Made by a program: the position numbers and the translations under genes
Assembly (NCBI GenBank): GCA_963782595.1
Contig: CAWAKJ010000002.1
Location: forward strand, 496,001 to 560,000
Direction: 5' to 3'
Length of the DNA stretch: 64,000 nucleotides
DNA from: JAMQPK01 sp963782595
GTDB taxonomy: Bacteria; Acidobacteriota; Vicinamibacteria; Vicinamibacterales; JAMQPK01
The notes under the pieces: model-generated
What the model was told of the DNA's origin: nothing
The model's input: the letters and a program-made list of their open reading frames with translations, nothing else
Databases searched by the model: none
Shown here: positions 19,225-27,329 of the stretch, one piece after another
How positions within the stretch are numbered: position 1 is the stretch's first letter
Layout of the letters: the number at the start of each line of letters is the position of its first letter

Positions 19225-20231
19225 CGGCCGGAAGAGGTGGCGTTGGCCAAATCCTTGATCGCATTGGCGGCGAAGCTGAGCGTGATGTCATCGACCGGAT
19301 GGCGGATCACACAGGCCGGTGCGAGCAGAAGGCCTTTCCCTCCAGTTTCCACCATGGCGCGCTCGATGTCGCCGCGCACCGCCTCGTGATCGCGGCGCGT
19401 CAGGTGGTGGCGTTGCAACCCGCCAAGGATTGGCCGAGTTCCACCGCTCGCCCGGTACCCTCGGATGGAAGGCTCTGTTTCACCGACGTGCCAGTTGAGC
19501 GCAGCGACGTCATATTGCGCGAGGAGATCGAACATCACCCGGTCACCATGCATATGGATGACGTTGAACCAGCCACCCGCTTGCGCAGCCGCCTCCACAA
19601 CACGAATATCGAAGGGCTCTCCAAACGTTCGATACGAGACTTCGTCGAGCAGGGTGTGGCTCGCCTCCTGTGTCGCGAGGAACACCCCCGCGCAGCCGCG
19701 TGCGACCGCCTCCCGTGCGAATTCACACGTGACGTGCGTGATGACCTCCAGGCCGCGCGCGACGACCTCCGGATTGCAGGCGAGATGCTTCCGGTATGCG
19801 CTATTGGACAATTTTGCCGCAATGGTGAGGGGTGAGAAGACCGTTGCCAGTACCGGGATCGAAGGTCCGACGCGGTCTACGACGAGCGCGAAATGATCGA
19901 GCTCGCGTCCGTACGAGCCACTCGTGACGTCGATGGCTTCGAGCCTGTCCCAGTCCTCGATCGACGTCACGGCAGGTTGCGCGACCCGCGCGACACCTCC
20001 CTGTTCGATGTCGCTGTAATCGCAAATGCAACCCCAATCCTCGACCGGGTACATCCCGTTCGGCATGGTCTTGATGAAGTCGAGGTCATATCGCGCGCAG
20101 AATGCCGCGGTCGCCTCGGCGACCCGTTCTGGCTCGAGGTCAAGACCTGGCAGATGCGTCCAGAAACTGTAGGGGGGACGGTCCGGCGCCTCTCCACGCA
20201 GAGCAGCGGCCACGCGCTCTAACTTTTCCAT
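19218..20231 (-). CDS. Uroporphyrinogen decarboxylase (UroD)-family protein
   Basis: The preferred start is ATG 20231 because MEKLERVAAALRGEAPDRPP is the usual first helix of UroD-fold proteins (337 aa); an ATG at 20279 would add 16 residues. Visible motifs include FWTHLPGLDLEPERVAEA, KTMPNGMYPVEDWG and, late in the barrel, FNVIHMHGDRVMFDLL. The family contains both heme-pathway decarboxylases and corrinoid/thiol methyltransferases of the MtaA/CmuA kind. This one lacks heme-gene neighbours and is the last gene of the polysaccharide train, so a methyltransfer or modification role is more likely than heme synthesis. It overlaps the phosphopantetheinyl transferase frame by about 92 bases. Confidence 0.7.
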   Translation of the reverse strand: MEKLERVAAALRGEAPDRPPYSFWTHLPGLDLEPERVAEATAAFCARYDLDFIKTMPNGMYPVEDWGCICDYSDIEQGGVARVAQPAVTSIEDWDRLEAIDVTSGSYGRELDHFALVVDRVGPSIPVLATVFSPLTIAAKLSNSAYRKHLACNPEVVARGLEVITHVTCEFAREAVARGCAGVFLATQEASHTLLDEVSYRTFGEPFDIRVVEAAAQAGGWFNVIHMHGDRVMFDLLAQYDVAALNWHVGETEPSIRGYRASGGTRPILGGLQRHHLTRRDHEAVRGDIERAMVETGGKGLLLAPACVIRHPVDDITLSFAANAIKDLANATSSGRA

Positions 20232-21006
20232 GCGCTCGACATCGCGGGGGGGGAGCGTCAGCCATGGCGAATCCGCCATCGGCAGGCCTCGCGTGAATGG
20301 TCCAGGCGGGGATGTTCCTGCGCTCAGCCGCTACCGCGATTCGATAGTGCGGTTCGAGCGTGAACAGTGCGAACTGCCACGCGTGTGGATTGACGTCGTG
20401 TGGCGGCAGGAAACGAATGCCGTGGGCGTCAACGATGAACCCGAAGTCGGCCAAGTCTACGGTCAGACCGTCGCCGGTTGCCTTCGTGTAGGCTTCTTTC
20501 AGCGCCCACAATTCCATGAAGCGAGCTGCGCGATTCTCCTGAAGACATGAGTCGAGCTGGACCAACTCATGCGTCGAGAAGTATCGCGATGCAACGGCCG
20601 AATAATCGAATGCGGTGTCAGTACGGACCACGTCGATGCCGACTGGCGTGTCTCCTGCGATCGCGCACGCCACGATTCCATGAGCGTGCGCCAGATTGAA
20701 GGTGAGTGCTCGGCCCGATCGGGCCGGAGCCGTCAGTTGTTCCTTGCCGTGAGCGCCTGCGCCAAATGTCCACGTCCGAGCGTCGACAGTGCAATAGCGA
20801 GAGAGAGATGTTCGCAAGAGGGCATGTGAGACGGCGTAGTCGCGCCGATCGCAGGCGAACCGAAACTGGTCGCATCGTCTCCGCTCTTCAAGAGACAGCA
20901 ACGCGCGAGCGGCAATCACGGCCGGCTCACCCAACGATTCGGTCAGCCGGTACCAGATGTCGATCTGGCCAGGGGCAGGAGGCCCGCTAGGCTGCCTTGT
21001 CGCCAC
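20140..21006 (-). CDS. Sfp-type 4'-phosphopantetheinyl transferase
   Basis: A 288-aa frame whose first ~245 residues are a complete Sfp-type transferase: RFACDRRDYAVSHALLR, FNLAHAHGIVACAI, PVGIDVVRTD (Mg-binding Asp) and FMELWALKEAYTKATGDGL (the W-x-x-KEA-x-x-K signature). It would convert the apo T domain of the NRPS-like protein encoded just upstream (20-base overlap) to the holo form. The last ~45 residues are arginine-rich and lie over the UroD gene in another frame. An 8-C run (minus strand, 20246-20253) precedes them; a ninth C would end the protein at 20219 with about 248 aa, the normal family length. So the printed C-terminus may be wrong. Confidence 0.85.
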   Translation of the reverse strand: MATRQPSGPPAPGQIDIWYRLTESLGEPAVIAARALLSLEERRRCDQFRFACDRRDYAVSHALLRTSLSRYCTVDARTWTFGAGAHGKEQLTAPARSGRALTFNLAHAHGIVACAIAGDTPVGIDVVRTDTAFDYSAVASRYFSTHELVQLDSCLQENRAARFMELWALKEAYTKATGDGLTVDLADFGFIVDAHGIRFLPPHDVNPHAWQFALFTLEPHYRIAVAAERRNIPAWTIHARPADGGFAMADAPPPRCRAHGKVRARGRCSAWRGAGPSPLQFLDASARS

Positions 21007-23662
21007 CGCCTGCCTCGAGACGTACGCAAGCGTTGTTGATGCACCGTGTGATTTCTTCAGCCAGCGATCGAGCGTGAGGCTCGAATACCATCGTGTGATG
21101 AGTACCGGGGACCAGATGCGTTTCGAGGGATCCGGTTACATAGTTATCCCATCCCATGTGCAGGTCATGTAAGCCGTCACAGTGGGGAGGACTGGCTTTG
21201 AACAGGGTGACGTCGCCGTCGTAGCGGTATGGAACGTAGTCGCGTCTAGCGATCCGGTTCGAGTGAAGGACGCTGCGCAGTCGTTGCGGCAGCCATCCCC
21301 CCCGTGTCTCCCACCCGAAGAGCATGCGCCAAAATGGGAGGCTGATCAGCTTTCTTGTGGTTTGCGCTTTTTGTTTGAGGTAGCCAATGCGGTTCGGTCC
21401 GTAAAGCAATGCCCGGAGGTGAGTCGGAGCTCGCAGGACTTGACGGCTCATCCGCGCTTGGGGCTTGCGGGCGGGCCGGCCTCGCCGAATGTGCCGAGGC
21501 GCGTGAGTATCGAACAGCGCCACGAGAGCGATAGGTTGTCGTTGTTGTTCCAGTTGGCGCGCCATTTCGAATGCAATGAATCCGCCGTACGACCAGCCAC
21601 AAAGCGCGTAGGGGCCACTGGGATAAAACCTTCGTATTTCTGCGACGTAGACACGTGCCATATCCTCGATGCGCGTGTATATGCGACTCGTCCCGTCGAG
21701 TCCGCTCGCCTGAATGCCATACAAGGGTTGATCGGACGGCAGATGCCGGGCCAGGTCCCGGTAACTCAGGACATTGCCATCGGCCAGATGAAGACAGAAC
21801 AATGGCGGCTTCGATCCACGCGTGTTGATCGGGACGAGCAACGGCCACTCAGTCGTGCTGCGCTTGTCCCGAAGCAGACGCGCCTGTTGTTCCACGGTCG
21901 CCGCCGTCAGGAACGTCGCCAGCGGCAGCCTGACGCCAAAGGTTCGCTCTATTGCGGCGCTCAGCCGAGCGGCCAGGAGCGAATGGCCGCCCACCGCGAA
22001 GAAATCGTCTGTGACATTGATGGGATGATGTTCGAGCAAATCTTCCCAAAGGTGAGTCAGGCACAGCTCAACCGCATCACGCGGCGGCTGCTCTACCGGC
22101 GCCGCCACACGCGCGGCGCAGAGGTCCGCGAGTGCCGTGCGATCGATCTTGCCGACCGCCGTGCGCGGGAGCGCTGGGACAAATTCGAAGGATGCCGGGA
22201 TCATTTGTTGTGGCAGGGAGATTTGCAGGTGCGCGCGCAATTCTTCAACTGAGAGAGGCTGCGGGGTCCTGGACGCGATGAAAGCAGCAAGGCTCTCTTC
22301 ATTGCTGTGAGGCCTGACGATTACGGCTGCCTCCAGCACAGCTGAATGGCGGCACAACGAGCGTTCGATCTCCGCCAGCTCAATACGAAACCCGCGGATC
22401 TTGACGCGAAGATTTCTGCGGCCCAGGTGCTCAATGCACCCATCGGAGCTCATCTTTCCGATATCACCCGTTCGGCAGAATCTCGCCGTCCCGGCATGTG
22501 GCACGTCGATAAACAACGCAGCCGTCCGATCGGGATCTCGCCAATAGCCGGCACAATGAAAATCGTTGCGGACCACGATCTCGCCCGGCTCCCCAGTGGG
22601 ACACACACCACCATGGTCGTCCAGAATCTTCACGGTCGTACCGTTCAACGGATAGCCGGCCGGCACGACAGCACCGATCTCGCTGTCGTGATTCATGACG
22701 TAGGTCGCAACGGGTCCTGCTTCAGTCGAACCCAGCGTCCCGACCAGCACGCAGCCGCGGTGCAAGTGCCGTCGATACAGTTCGAAGTCGTGCGGAAGGA
22801 TTTGCTCACTTCCGAGTCTGATACTCCGAAGCTTGGGGAGTTTGTCTTCTGTGGATATGGTCGCTGCAAAATGCCGAAACGTGCTCGGGGAGCACGTCAG
22901 GATTGTGATTCCCTGCGCAACCAGCCACGCAGCCAGCTCTCCGACACCCAGTCCACGGAGGTCGAAGGGATGGATGGATGCGCCATTGAGGAGAGCCTGC
23001 AGCGTCGTTGACACGCCCTGTGCGACCGAGCAGCTTGCCACCAAGGAAAAACGGTCCTCAGGATCCGCCCCGAGCAGATCGGCCATCGCCTTTGACCTGT
23101 TGAGCAGACCTGTGTGGGTTTGCACGACACCTTTAGGTGATCCCGTCGATCCCGACGTGTAGATCAGGCACGCCAATGTTTGCCCCGGTACCGACAGGTA
23201 GAGGTTGTCGGAAGACTGACTGGTGTCGACAGTGGCGATGTCGACCAACTTGAGATCGGGCCCGAGCAGGGCGCGCGCATCTGGCAGACTCCCGGTGTCA
23301 GTTACGAGAACCTGCGCCTCGCAGTCTCCAAGAATCTGGAGCATTCTGGCCGATGGCTGTCGGGGATCCAGAGGCACAAACGTTTTCCCGGCTTTCAGCA
23401 CACCGAGCATGGCCGCAATGATGGACCCGCCCTGTCCCAGCAGCACTGCGACGGTCTCCGTTTCGGGCGCAGCAGCCAACACGCGTCGCGCGATGCGATT
23501 GGCCGATTCGTTGAGCTGCCGATAACTCAGCTGCTGGTCAACTGCGCTCACCGCCAGGCGGTCCGGATTGGCGGCGACTTGCTCCTCAAAGCGCGCGGAG
23601 ACCGATTCGGCGCCGGCCTTTATGGATGACGCACGCACGACCGGTTCAGCGCGGTTCCGCAT
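20987..23662 (-). CDS. Stand-alone NRPS-like enzyme: adenylation-thiolation-thioesterase (A-T-TE)
   Basis: An 891-aa enzyme with no condensation domain. The A domain (about 20-510) has core motifs LIYTSGSTGSPKG (A3), GSTEAGP (A5), CRTGDIGK (A7), NLRVKIRGFRIELAEIE (A8) and LPRTAVGKIDR (A10). The T domain carries Ser561 in VGGHSLLAARL. The TE domain (about 625-880) has Ser692 in CGWSYGGF and His855 or His856 in PGTHHTMV. Hand alignment with PheA places Ala where amino-acid-activating domains have the Asp that binds the alpha-amine, suggesting a non-amino-acid acyl substrate, as in aryl-keto-acid A-T-TE enzymes. It overlaps the GT2 gene before it and the PPTase gene after it, so all three are translationally linked. 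Confidence 0.85.
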   Translation of the reverse strand: MRNRAEPVVRASSIKAGAESVSARFEEQVAANPDRLAVSAVDQQLSYRQLNESANRIARRVLAAAPETETVAVLLGQGGSIIAAMLGVLKAGKTFVPLDPRQPSARMLQILGDCEAQVLVTDTGSLPDARALLGPDLKLVDIATVDTSQSSDNLYLSVPGQTLACLIYTSGSTGSPKGVVQTHTGLLNRSKAMADLLGADPEDRFSLVASCSVAQGVSTTLQALLNGASIHPFDLRGLGVGELAAWLVAQGITILTCSPSTFRHFAATISTEDKLPKLRSIRLGSEQILPHDFELYRRHLHRGCVLVGTLGSTEAGPVATYVMNHDSEIGAVVPAGYPLNGTTVKILDDHGGVCPTGEPGEIVVRNDFHCAGYWRDPDRTAALFIDVPHAGTARFCRTGDIGKMSSDGCIEHLGRRNLRVKIRGFRIELAEIERSLCRHSAVLEAAVIVRPHSNEESLAAFIASRTPQPLSVEELRAHLQISLPQQMIPASFEFVPALPRTAVGKIDRTALADLCAARVAAPVEQPPRDAVELCLTHLWEDLLEHHPINVTDDFFAVGGHSLLAARLSAAIERTFGVRLPLATFLTAATVEQQARLLRDKRSTTEWPLLVPINTRGSKPPLFCLHLADGNVLSYRDLARHLPSDQPLYGIQASGLDGTSRIYTRIEDMARVYVAEIRRFYPSGPYALCGWSYGGFIAFEMARQLEQQRQPIALVALFDTHAPRHIRRGRPARKPQARMSRQVLRAPTHLRALLYGPNRIGYLKQKAQTTRKLISLPFWRMLFGWETRGGWLPQRLRSVLHSNRIARRDYVPYRYDGDVTLFKASPPHCDGLHDLHMGWDNYVTGSLETHLVPGTHHTMVFEPHARSLAEEITRCINNACVRLEAGGGDKAA

Positions 23663-24596
23663 GAGGCGTACTCGTGAGGCTTTCTGTTGCCGTTCTCCAG
23701 AGCGCCAACGACAGGAACCAGGCCGCCCTGGGTCGCGGCCAAAGCAAGAGCGACCGAAAGAAATGCCGGAGCGCGACGCTGGCGCGATGTCGCCGGAGCT
23801 CCAGGACTCCTATGACGAGCAAGGAATGCGACTGGTGCCGTCGCCTGAACGGAATATCGCGCTGGTACTTGGCAAGGAGGTACTGCAGGGCTACTAATCG
23901 CCGGTCGCCCGTCCAGGCTCGACTCCCGGTATGCTGCCAGTAAATGTCCACTGGCGTGTCAACGTCATCGAATTCTGCAACTTTCGACAGTCGCGCACAC
24001 AGGTCCCACCACTCGGACGCATGCAACTGCTCGTCGAACCCGCCGATCTCTTGAAGATATTCGCGGCGCACCAACATGGTCGGCCAGGCGCTGTTCCAAC
24101 GGCGGATAACCAGGCCTGCGCCAAAGACTGCCCGCCGCACGTCGCCTCGCAGCGGTTGAAGACGTCCTGCCGAAGCAGAGGCGCTGCGTCCGCCCTGGAC
24201 GCTGCGTCGGCCCACGACCACGCCGAGACGGGAGAAATTGCCGGGATTCGTCTCGAAGCGCCGCAACTGGACCTCGAGTTTGTGAGGGAGACACTCATCA
24301 TCCGAGTCCAGAAACGCGAGATAACGCCCTCGAGCGCAGCCGATGCCCACATTGCGTGCCCGACTTGGACCGGAATTGCGTTCGAGCTTTACGTATCGCA
24401 CACGGTCGCTCAGGAACGACTGCACGACAGCCGCGGTATCGTCGGTGGACCCATCGTCGACGATGATCACCTCCCAGTCCTGAAATGTTTGCGCGATCAC
24501 ACTCTGGATCGCGCGCGGTAACAGGTCGCCGCGGTTGTACGTGGGGATGACGACTGTAACCGTGGGCGTGGAGGCAGCGGGCATTGTTGCGCTCAT
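23646..24596 (-). CDS. Family 2 glycosyltransferase
   Basis: A 316-aa GT-A fold enzyme. The nucleotide-sugar binding strand is VTVVIPTYNRGDLLPRAIQS, followed by WEVIIVDDGSTDDT and the DXD-containing ARGRYLAFLDSDDECLP. The central region (EYLQEIGGFDEQLHASEWWDL) holds the acceptor-loop acidic residues. The C-terminus has only weakly hydrophobic segments, so it is a cytoplasmic or membrane-associated transferase. The substrate cannot be told. It overlaps the NRPS-like start by 17 bases and follows the P-loop gene by 4 bases. The first residues MSATM give two possible starts four codons apart. Confidence 0.85.
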   Translation of the reverse strand: MSATMPAASTPTVTVVIPTYNRGDLLPRAIQSVIAQTFQDWEVIIVDDGSTDDTAAVVQSFLSDRVRYVKLERNSGPSRARNVGIGCARGRYLAFLDSDDECLPHKLEVQLRRFETNPGNFSRLGVVVGRRSVQGGRSASASAGRLQPLRGDVRRAVFGAGLVIRRWNSAWPTMLVRREYLQEIGGFDEQLHASEWWDLCARLSKVAEFDDVDTPVDIYWQHTGSRAWTGDRRLVALQYLLAKYQRDIPFRRRHQSHSLLVIGVLELRRHRASVALRHFFRSLLLWPRPRAAWFLSLALWRTATESLTSTPHAEPR

Positions 24597-24600
24597 TGAA

Positions 24601-25398
24601 TCAAGTCATTCTTCTTTGCAACGCGGCGAACACCGTGGGCACGAGTGTTGAATCACAAAAAGCCGTCGCGCGTTCCTTGTCGGTCGCGTCCATGACGATG
24701 ACCGTGACGTCTTTGCAATCTCTCCGGATGTGATGCACACAGCACCGATAGATTTCTTGAAGCCGAGAGAGCTGCTCGAGGACATCAGACTCCGACATGT
24801 GTCGCAATCGTCTGGGCAATCCGCGCGGGCGCGCCTGCGCTCGTGACATCGCGATCTCACAGGCAGTCGTCAGCCAGACGACGATGTCGGATTTCGGTGT
24901 GTAATGGACGAATTGGCGAACCGTCGCGCTGTCTACGTGATGCCGAGCATGAGACAGAAACATGCCGCTCCGCTGCAGCAGGCTCTCATCGAGCCCTACT
25001 ACGCACGCGTCCCCGTTCCAACGTCGTAGTGCTGGGGCGATCATGAGATCCGAAAGCAGTGTGCGCGCTGAAGGCCATGTGATCCCTGTCGTTCTCATGT
25101 CTCGGACGAGATGGGGGAGCGCGAAGAGCAAAAACTGGCGTTGCTGCCACGCAGTCGCGAGCTGAAAGACGCGCTTGCGCGCGACTGCTTTGGCGACGCT
25201 TGCCAGGCGAGTCTCATCGCTGCCGAAGCGCATCGTCCACATCTGTGACCGCTCGAGCGGGATTCCGTTCGAGCAGCGGCGAAGCCGCTCGAGCATCCGG
25301 TGATTGAGCCACGACTTCCCGGAGCCCGGAATGCCGAGAAATTCGACGGTCAAGGCCTTTGAGAGGCCTTCACCGGGCGCTTTGTATGAGGTTGCCAA
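24601..25398 (-). CDS. P-loop kinase-like protein of unknown substrate
   Basis: A 265-aa protein with a Walker A motif GIPGSGKSW close to the N-terminus (VEFLGIPGSGKSW). A likely Walker B or acidic strand is ACVVGLDESLLQRSG, and a late strand DIVVWLTTACEIAMSRAQ resembles the lid region of thymidylate-kinase-like or small-molecule kinases. No sulfotransferase 3'-phosphate motif was seen. Proteins like this often sit in polysaccharide loci, perhaps phosphorylating a sugar or lipid, but the role here is not known. It lies between two GT2 genes with gaps of 4 and 21 bases. Confidence 0.65.
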   Translation of the reverse strand: MATSYKAPGEGLSKALTVEFLGIPGSGKSWLNHRMLERLRRCSNGIPLERSQMWTMRFGSDETRLASVAKAVARKRVFQLATAWQQRQFLLFALPHLVRDMRTTGITWPSARTLLSDLMIAPALRRWNGDACVVGLDESLLQRSGMFLSHARHHVDSATVRQFVHYTPKSDIVVWLTTACEIAMSRAQARPRGLPRRLRHMSESDVLEQLSRLQEIYRCCVHHIRRDCKDVTVIVMDATDKERATAFCDSTLVPTVFAALQRRMT

Positions 25399-25419
25399 TC
25401 TGTCAGACGGCTGCAGTGG

Positions 25420-26335
25420 TTATGTACTGGAGTACTTCGGGATCGGATTGACCGTGCGCCCCATGCGGCCGCGATAGCCATCGACGACGGCTCGTAACTG
25501 CAACGCTGTGAACGCCGAGCCGTATCCCGGTCCACGGCCCCATGACAGACATGTTCGAGCCGCGGCTCTGAACAACTCGCGCCGCGCGAGATCGGGGCGC
25601 CCAAACGTCGTGTTCATCGAAAAAATGTAACTGCGGGTCGAGTAGTACTGTCGCCAGAGGGTGGTGCGGGAATGACGTGGAAGGACCGCACGTCGAGGAC
25701 TTCGGTTCAGACGACCCTTTCTGGTCCGAATTTCCAGCATCATGTCGCCGTTAACCAGCAGCCGATATCCGGCGTTCGCGATCCTGAGACAGGTACTCGA
25801 GGTCTTCGAGACCAAAAAATAGGCGGCTATCAGGCAACCCGACACGTTGGACCATCTCCCGTTTTAAAATCAGCTGGGCGTTGCCCCCGATGATATCGAC
25901 ACTGAGAAAGCCGGTGAGGGCCGCGTCGGGCAGCCGCCGCATCTCGCCTCGAGTCCAGTCGAACATGGCGCCGACGGCACCGACGGCGCCGACGTCATTG
26001 CCGGCGGTTGTGCCCATTGTCAGCAATCGTTCAATCGTGTCAGCCGCTGCCGGAGGATCATCATCGTCGCCCCAGTAGATCCAGTCGCACTCCTGTTGAC
26101 TCATTCGGTTGAGGCCATAGGCCGCAGCTCCAGCAGGTCCCAGGTTCTCGCGCATGGCCTCATAGCTGACCAACGTGGCTGGAAACGCTGAAACGACATT
26201 CTGAGTCTCCGTCGTGGGTCCGTTGTCCACAACGAGAATGTGATCGGGCGGCCGTGTCTGGCTCAACAGCACCTGCAACGTCTTCTTCAAGAGCGCAGGG
26301 CGGTTAAGCGTCATGACGAATGCACCGAGTCGCAT
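25420..26335 (-). pseudogene. Family 2 glycosyltransferase (GlfT2-like), frame-disrupted
   Basis: ATG at 26335 starts a normal GT2 N-terminus (GAFVMTLNRPALLKKTLQVL, DHILVVDNGPTTE, DWIYWGDDDDPPAAAD). The frame runs to FFGLEDLEYL and then to a stop near 25751. The other frame supplies the expected continuation CLRIANAGYRLLVNGDMMLE and runs to 25420. Span 916 nt is 3n+1; removing one C at GGTACT/AGTACC (25792-25797) restores a 304-aa protein whose junction reads LEDLEYCLRIANAGYRLLV, the classic FGLEDxEYCLR pattern of rhamnosyl or galactofuranosyl GT2 enzymes. The junction is therefore well supported. The break is either a real mutation or a sequence error. Confidence 0.8.
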
Positions 26336-26339
26336 TTCC

Positions 26340-27329
26340 CTACGTCCTTTCCATCAATCCAATGCGATAGTCGTTTGCGAAGGGGCGGGGCGGTTTATTG
26401 CCGAAGACCCTCGAGCACGCTCGAACGCCGGGCCTTCCCAGAAAGGACGCCGCAAACCACACGTACCGCGTCGGGTATCGGCGATCGATCTTCAGTGCGT
26501 CCGCGATTCGCTGACGTGCTTGATCCAGTTGACCCAATTCGGCGAGTTCCTTCGCCATGCACATGTAGAAGAAACTCTTGAGCCCGGGCCGAGCCTCGAT
26601 GTCGCCGGCGTACTTACGCAGAAATACTGCGTAGGCTCTGGCGGCGTTACTTGGATTCGCGACATGCGGGCCGTCATAGTTCCTGTAGACCTTGATTAAG
26701 GGCTCCATCACGAAGTCGATGGTGTGATGGCGCGCGATCCTTAGCAGGTAGTCCCGCTCGCCCATGGCAGGAAACTGTTCGTCGAAGAAGATGTCTGGCT
26801 CGGTGGGAAAGCGCTTCACCAAGAGTAGAGGTGTCCCGCATCCCGTCGCTCGGCCGGCCAGCAGGTCTTCGAAAATCCAGCCGCGACACTGTGGCAGGAC
26901 CTTGCTGACGGTCCTGCGAGAGTACGTCAGCCGGCCACATCCAACAACAGCAAGTGTAGGTGTGCCGTTGCGGAATACCGCAAGTTGCTTCTCTAACTTC
27001 TGTGGCAGCCATTCGTCGTCGTCGTCCTGAAAGGCAATGAACTGACTTGCGCCCGCGGCACGGATGCCGGTGTTTCGCGCTGCCTGAAGGCCGCAGTTCT
27101 TGTCATGACGGATGTAGCGGATGCGTGTGTCACGGTAACCGTGAACAATCTGTTCGGTGTTATCCGTCGATCCATCGTCCACGACAATGAGCTCCCAATC
27201 GGGGAAGGTCTGACTCAACACGCTGCCAATGGCGCGACCCAACAAGTGCGCGCGGTTCCACGTTGGCAGGATGATGGACACTGTTGGGGCTGCGACGGAA
27301 TGTGTCGATGCGATCATGCTACTGGTCAC
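26340..27329 (-). CDS. Family 2 glycosyltransferase
   Basis: A 329-aa GT-A enzyme: VSIILPTWNRAHLLGRAIGS, WELIVVDDGSTDNTEQIV, ARNTGIRAAGASQFIAFQDD with an extended Asp run DDDDEW as the metal site, and a later acidic FPAMGERDYLLRIARH. The C-terminal 90 residues form a small helical repeat region (AELGQLDQARQRIADALK), resembling a TPR unit. It overlaps the Wzt gene by 11 bases, which suggests translational coupling, and precedes the broken GT2 gene by 4 bases. The sugar specificity cannot be read. Confidence 0.85.
   Translation of the reverse strand: MTSSMIASTHSVAAPTVSIILPTWNRAHLLGRAIGSVLSQTFPDWELIVVDDGSTDNTEQIVHGYRDTRIRYIRHDKNCGLQAARNTGIRAAGASQFIAFQDDDDEWLPQKLEKQLAVFRNGTPTLAVVGCGRLTYSRRTVSKVLPQCRGWIFEDLLAGRATGCGTPLLLVKRFPTEPDIFFDEQFPAMGERDYLLRIARHHTIDFVMEPLIKVYRNYDGPHVANPSNAARAYAVFLRKYAGDIEARPGLKSFFYMCMAKELAELGQLDQARQRIADALKIDRRYPTRYVWFAASFLGRPGVRACSRVFGNKPPRPFANDYRIGLMERT

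Noticed and set aside
11711..25797. Programmed ribosomal frameshifting at AGTACC
   Set aside because: The hexamer lies in different codon phases (A-GTA-CC in one case, AG-TAC-C in two), there is no slippery heptamer or downstream stem, and intact copies exist in coding sequence.
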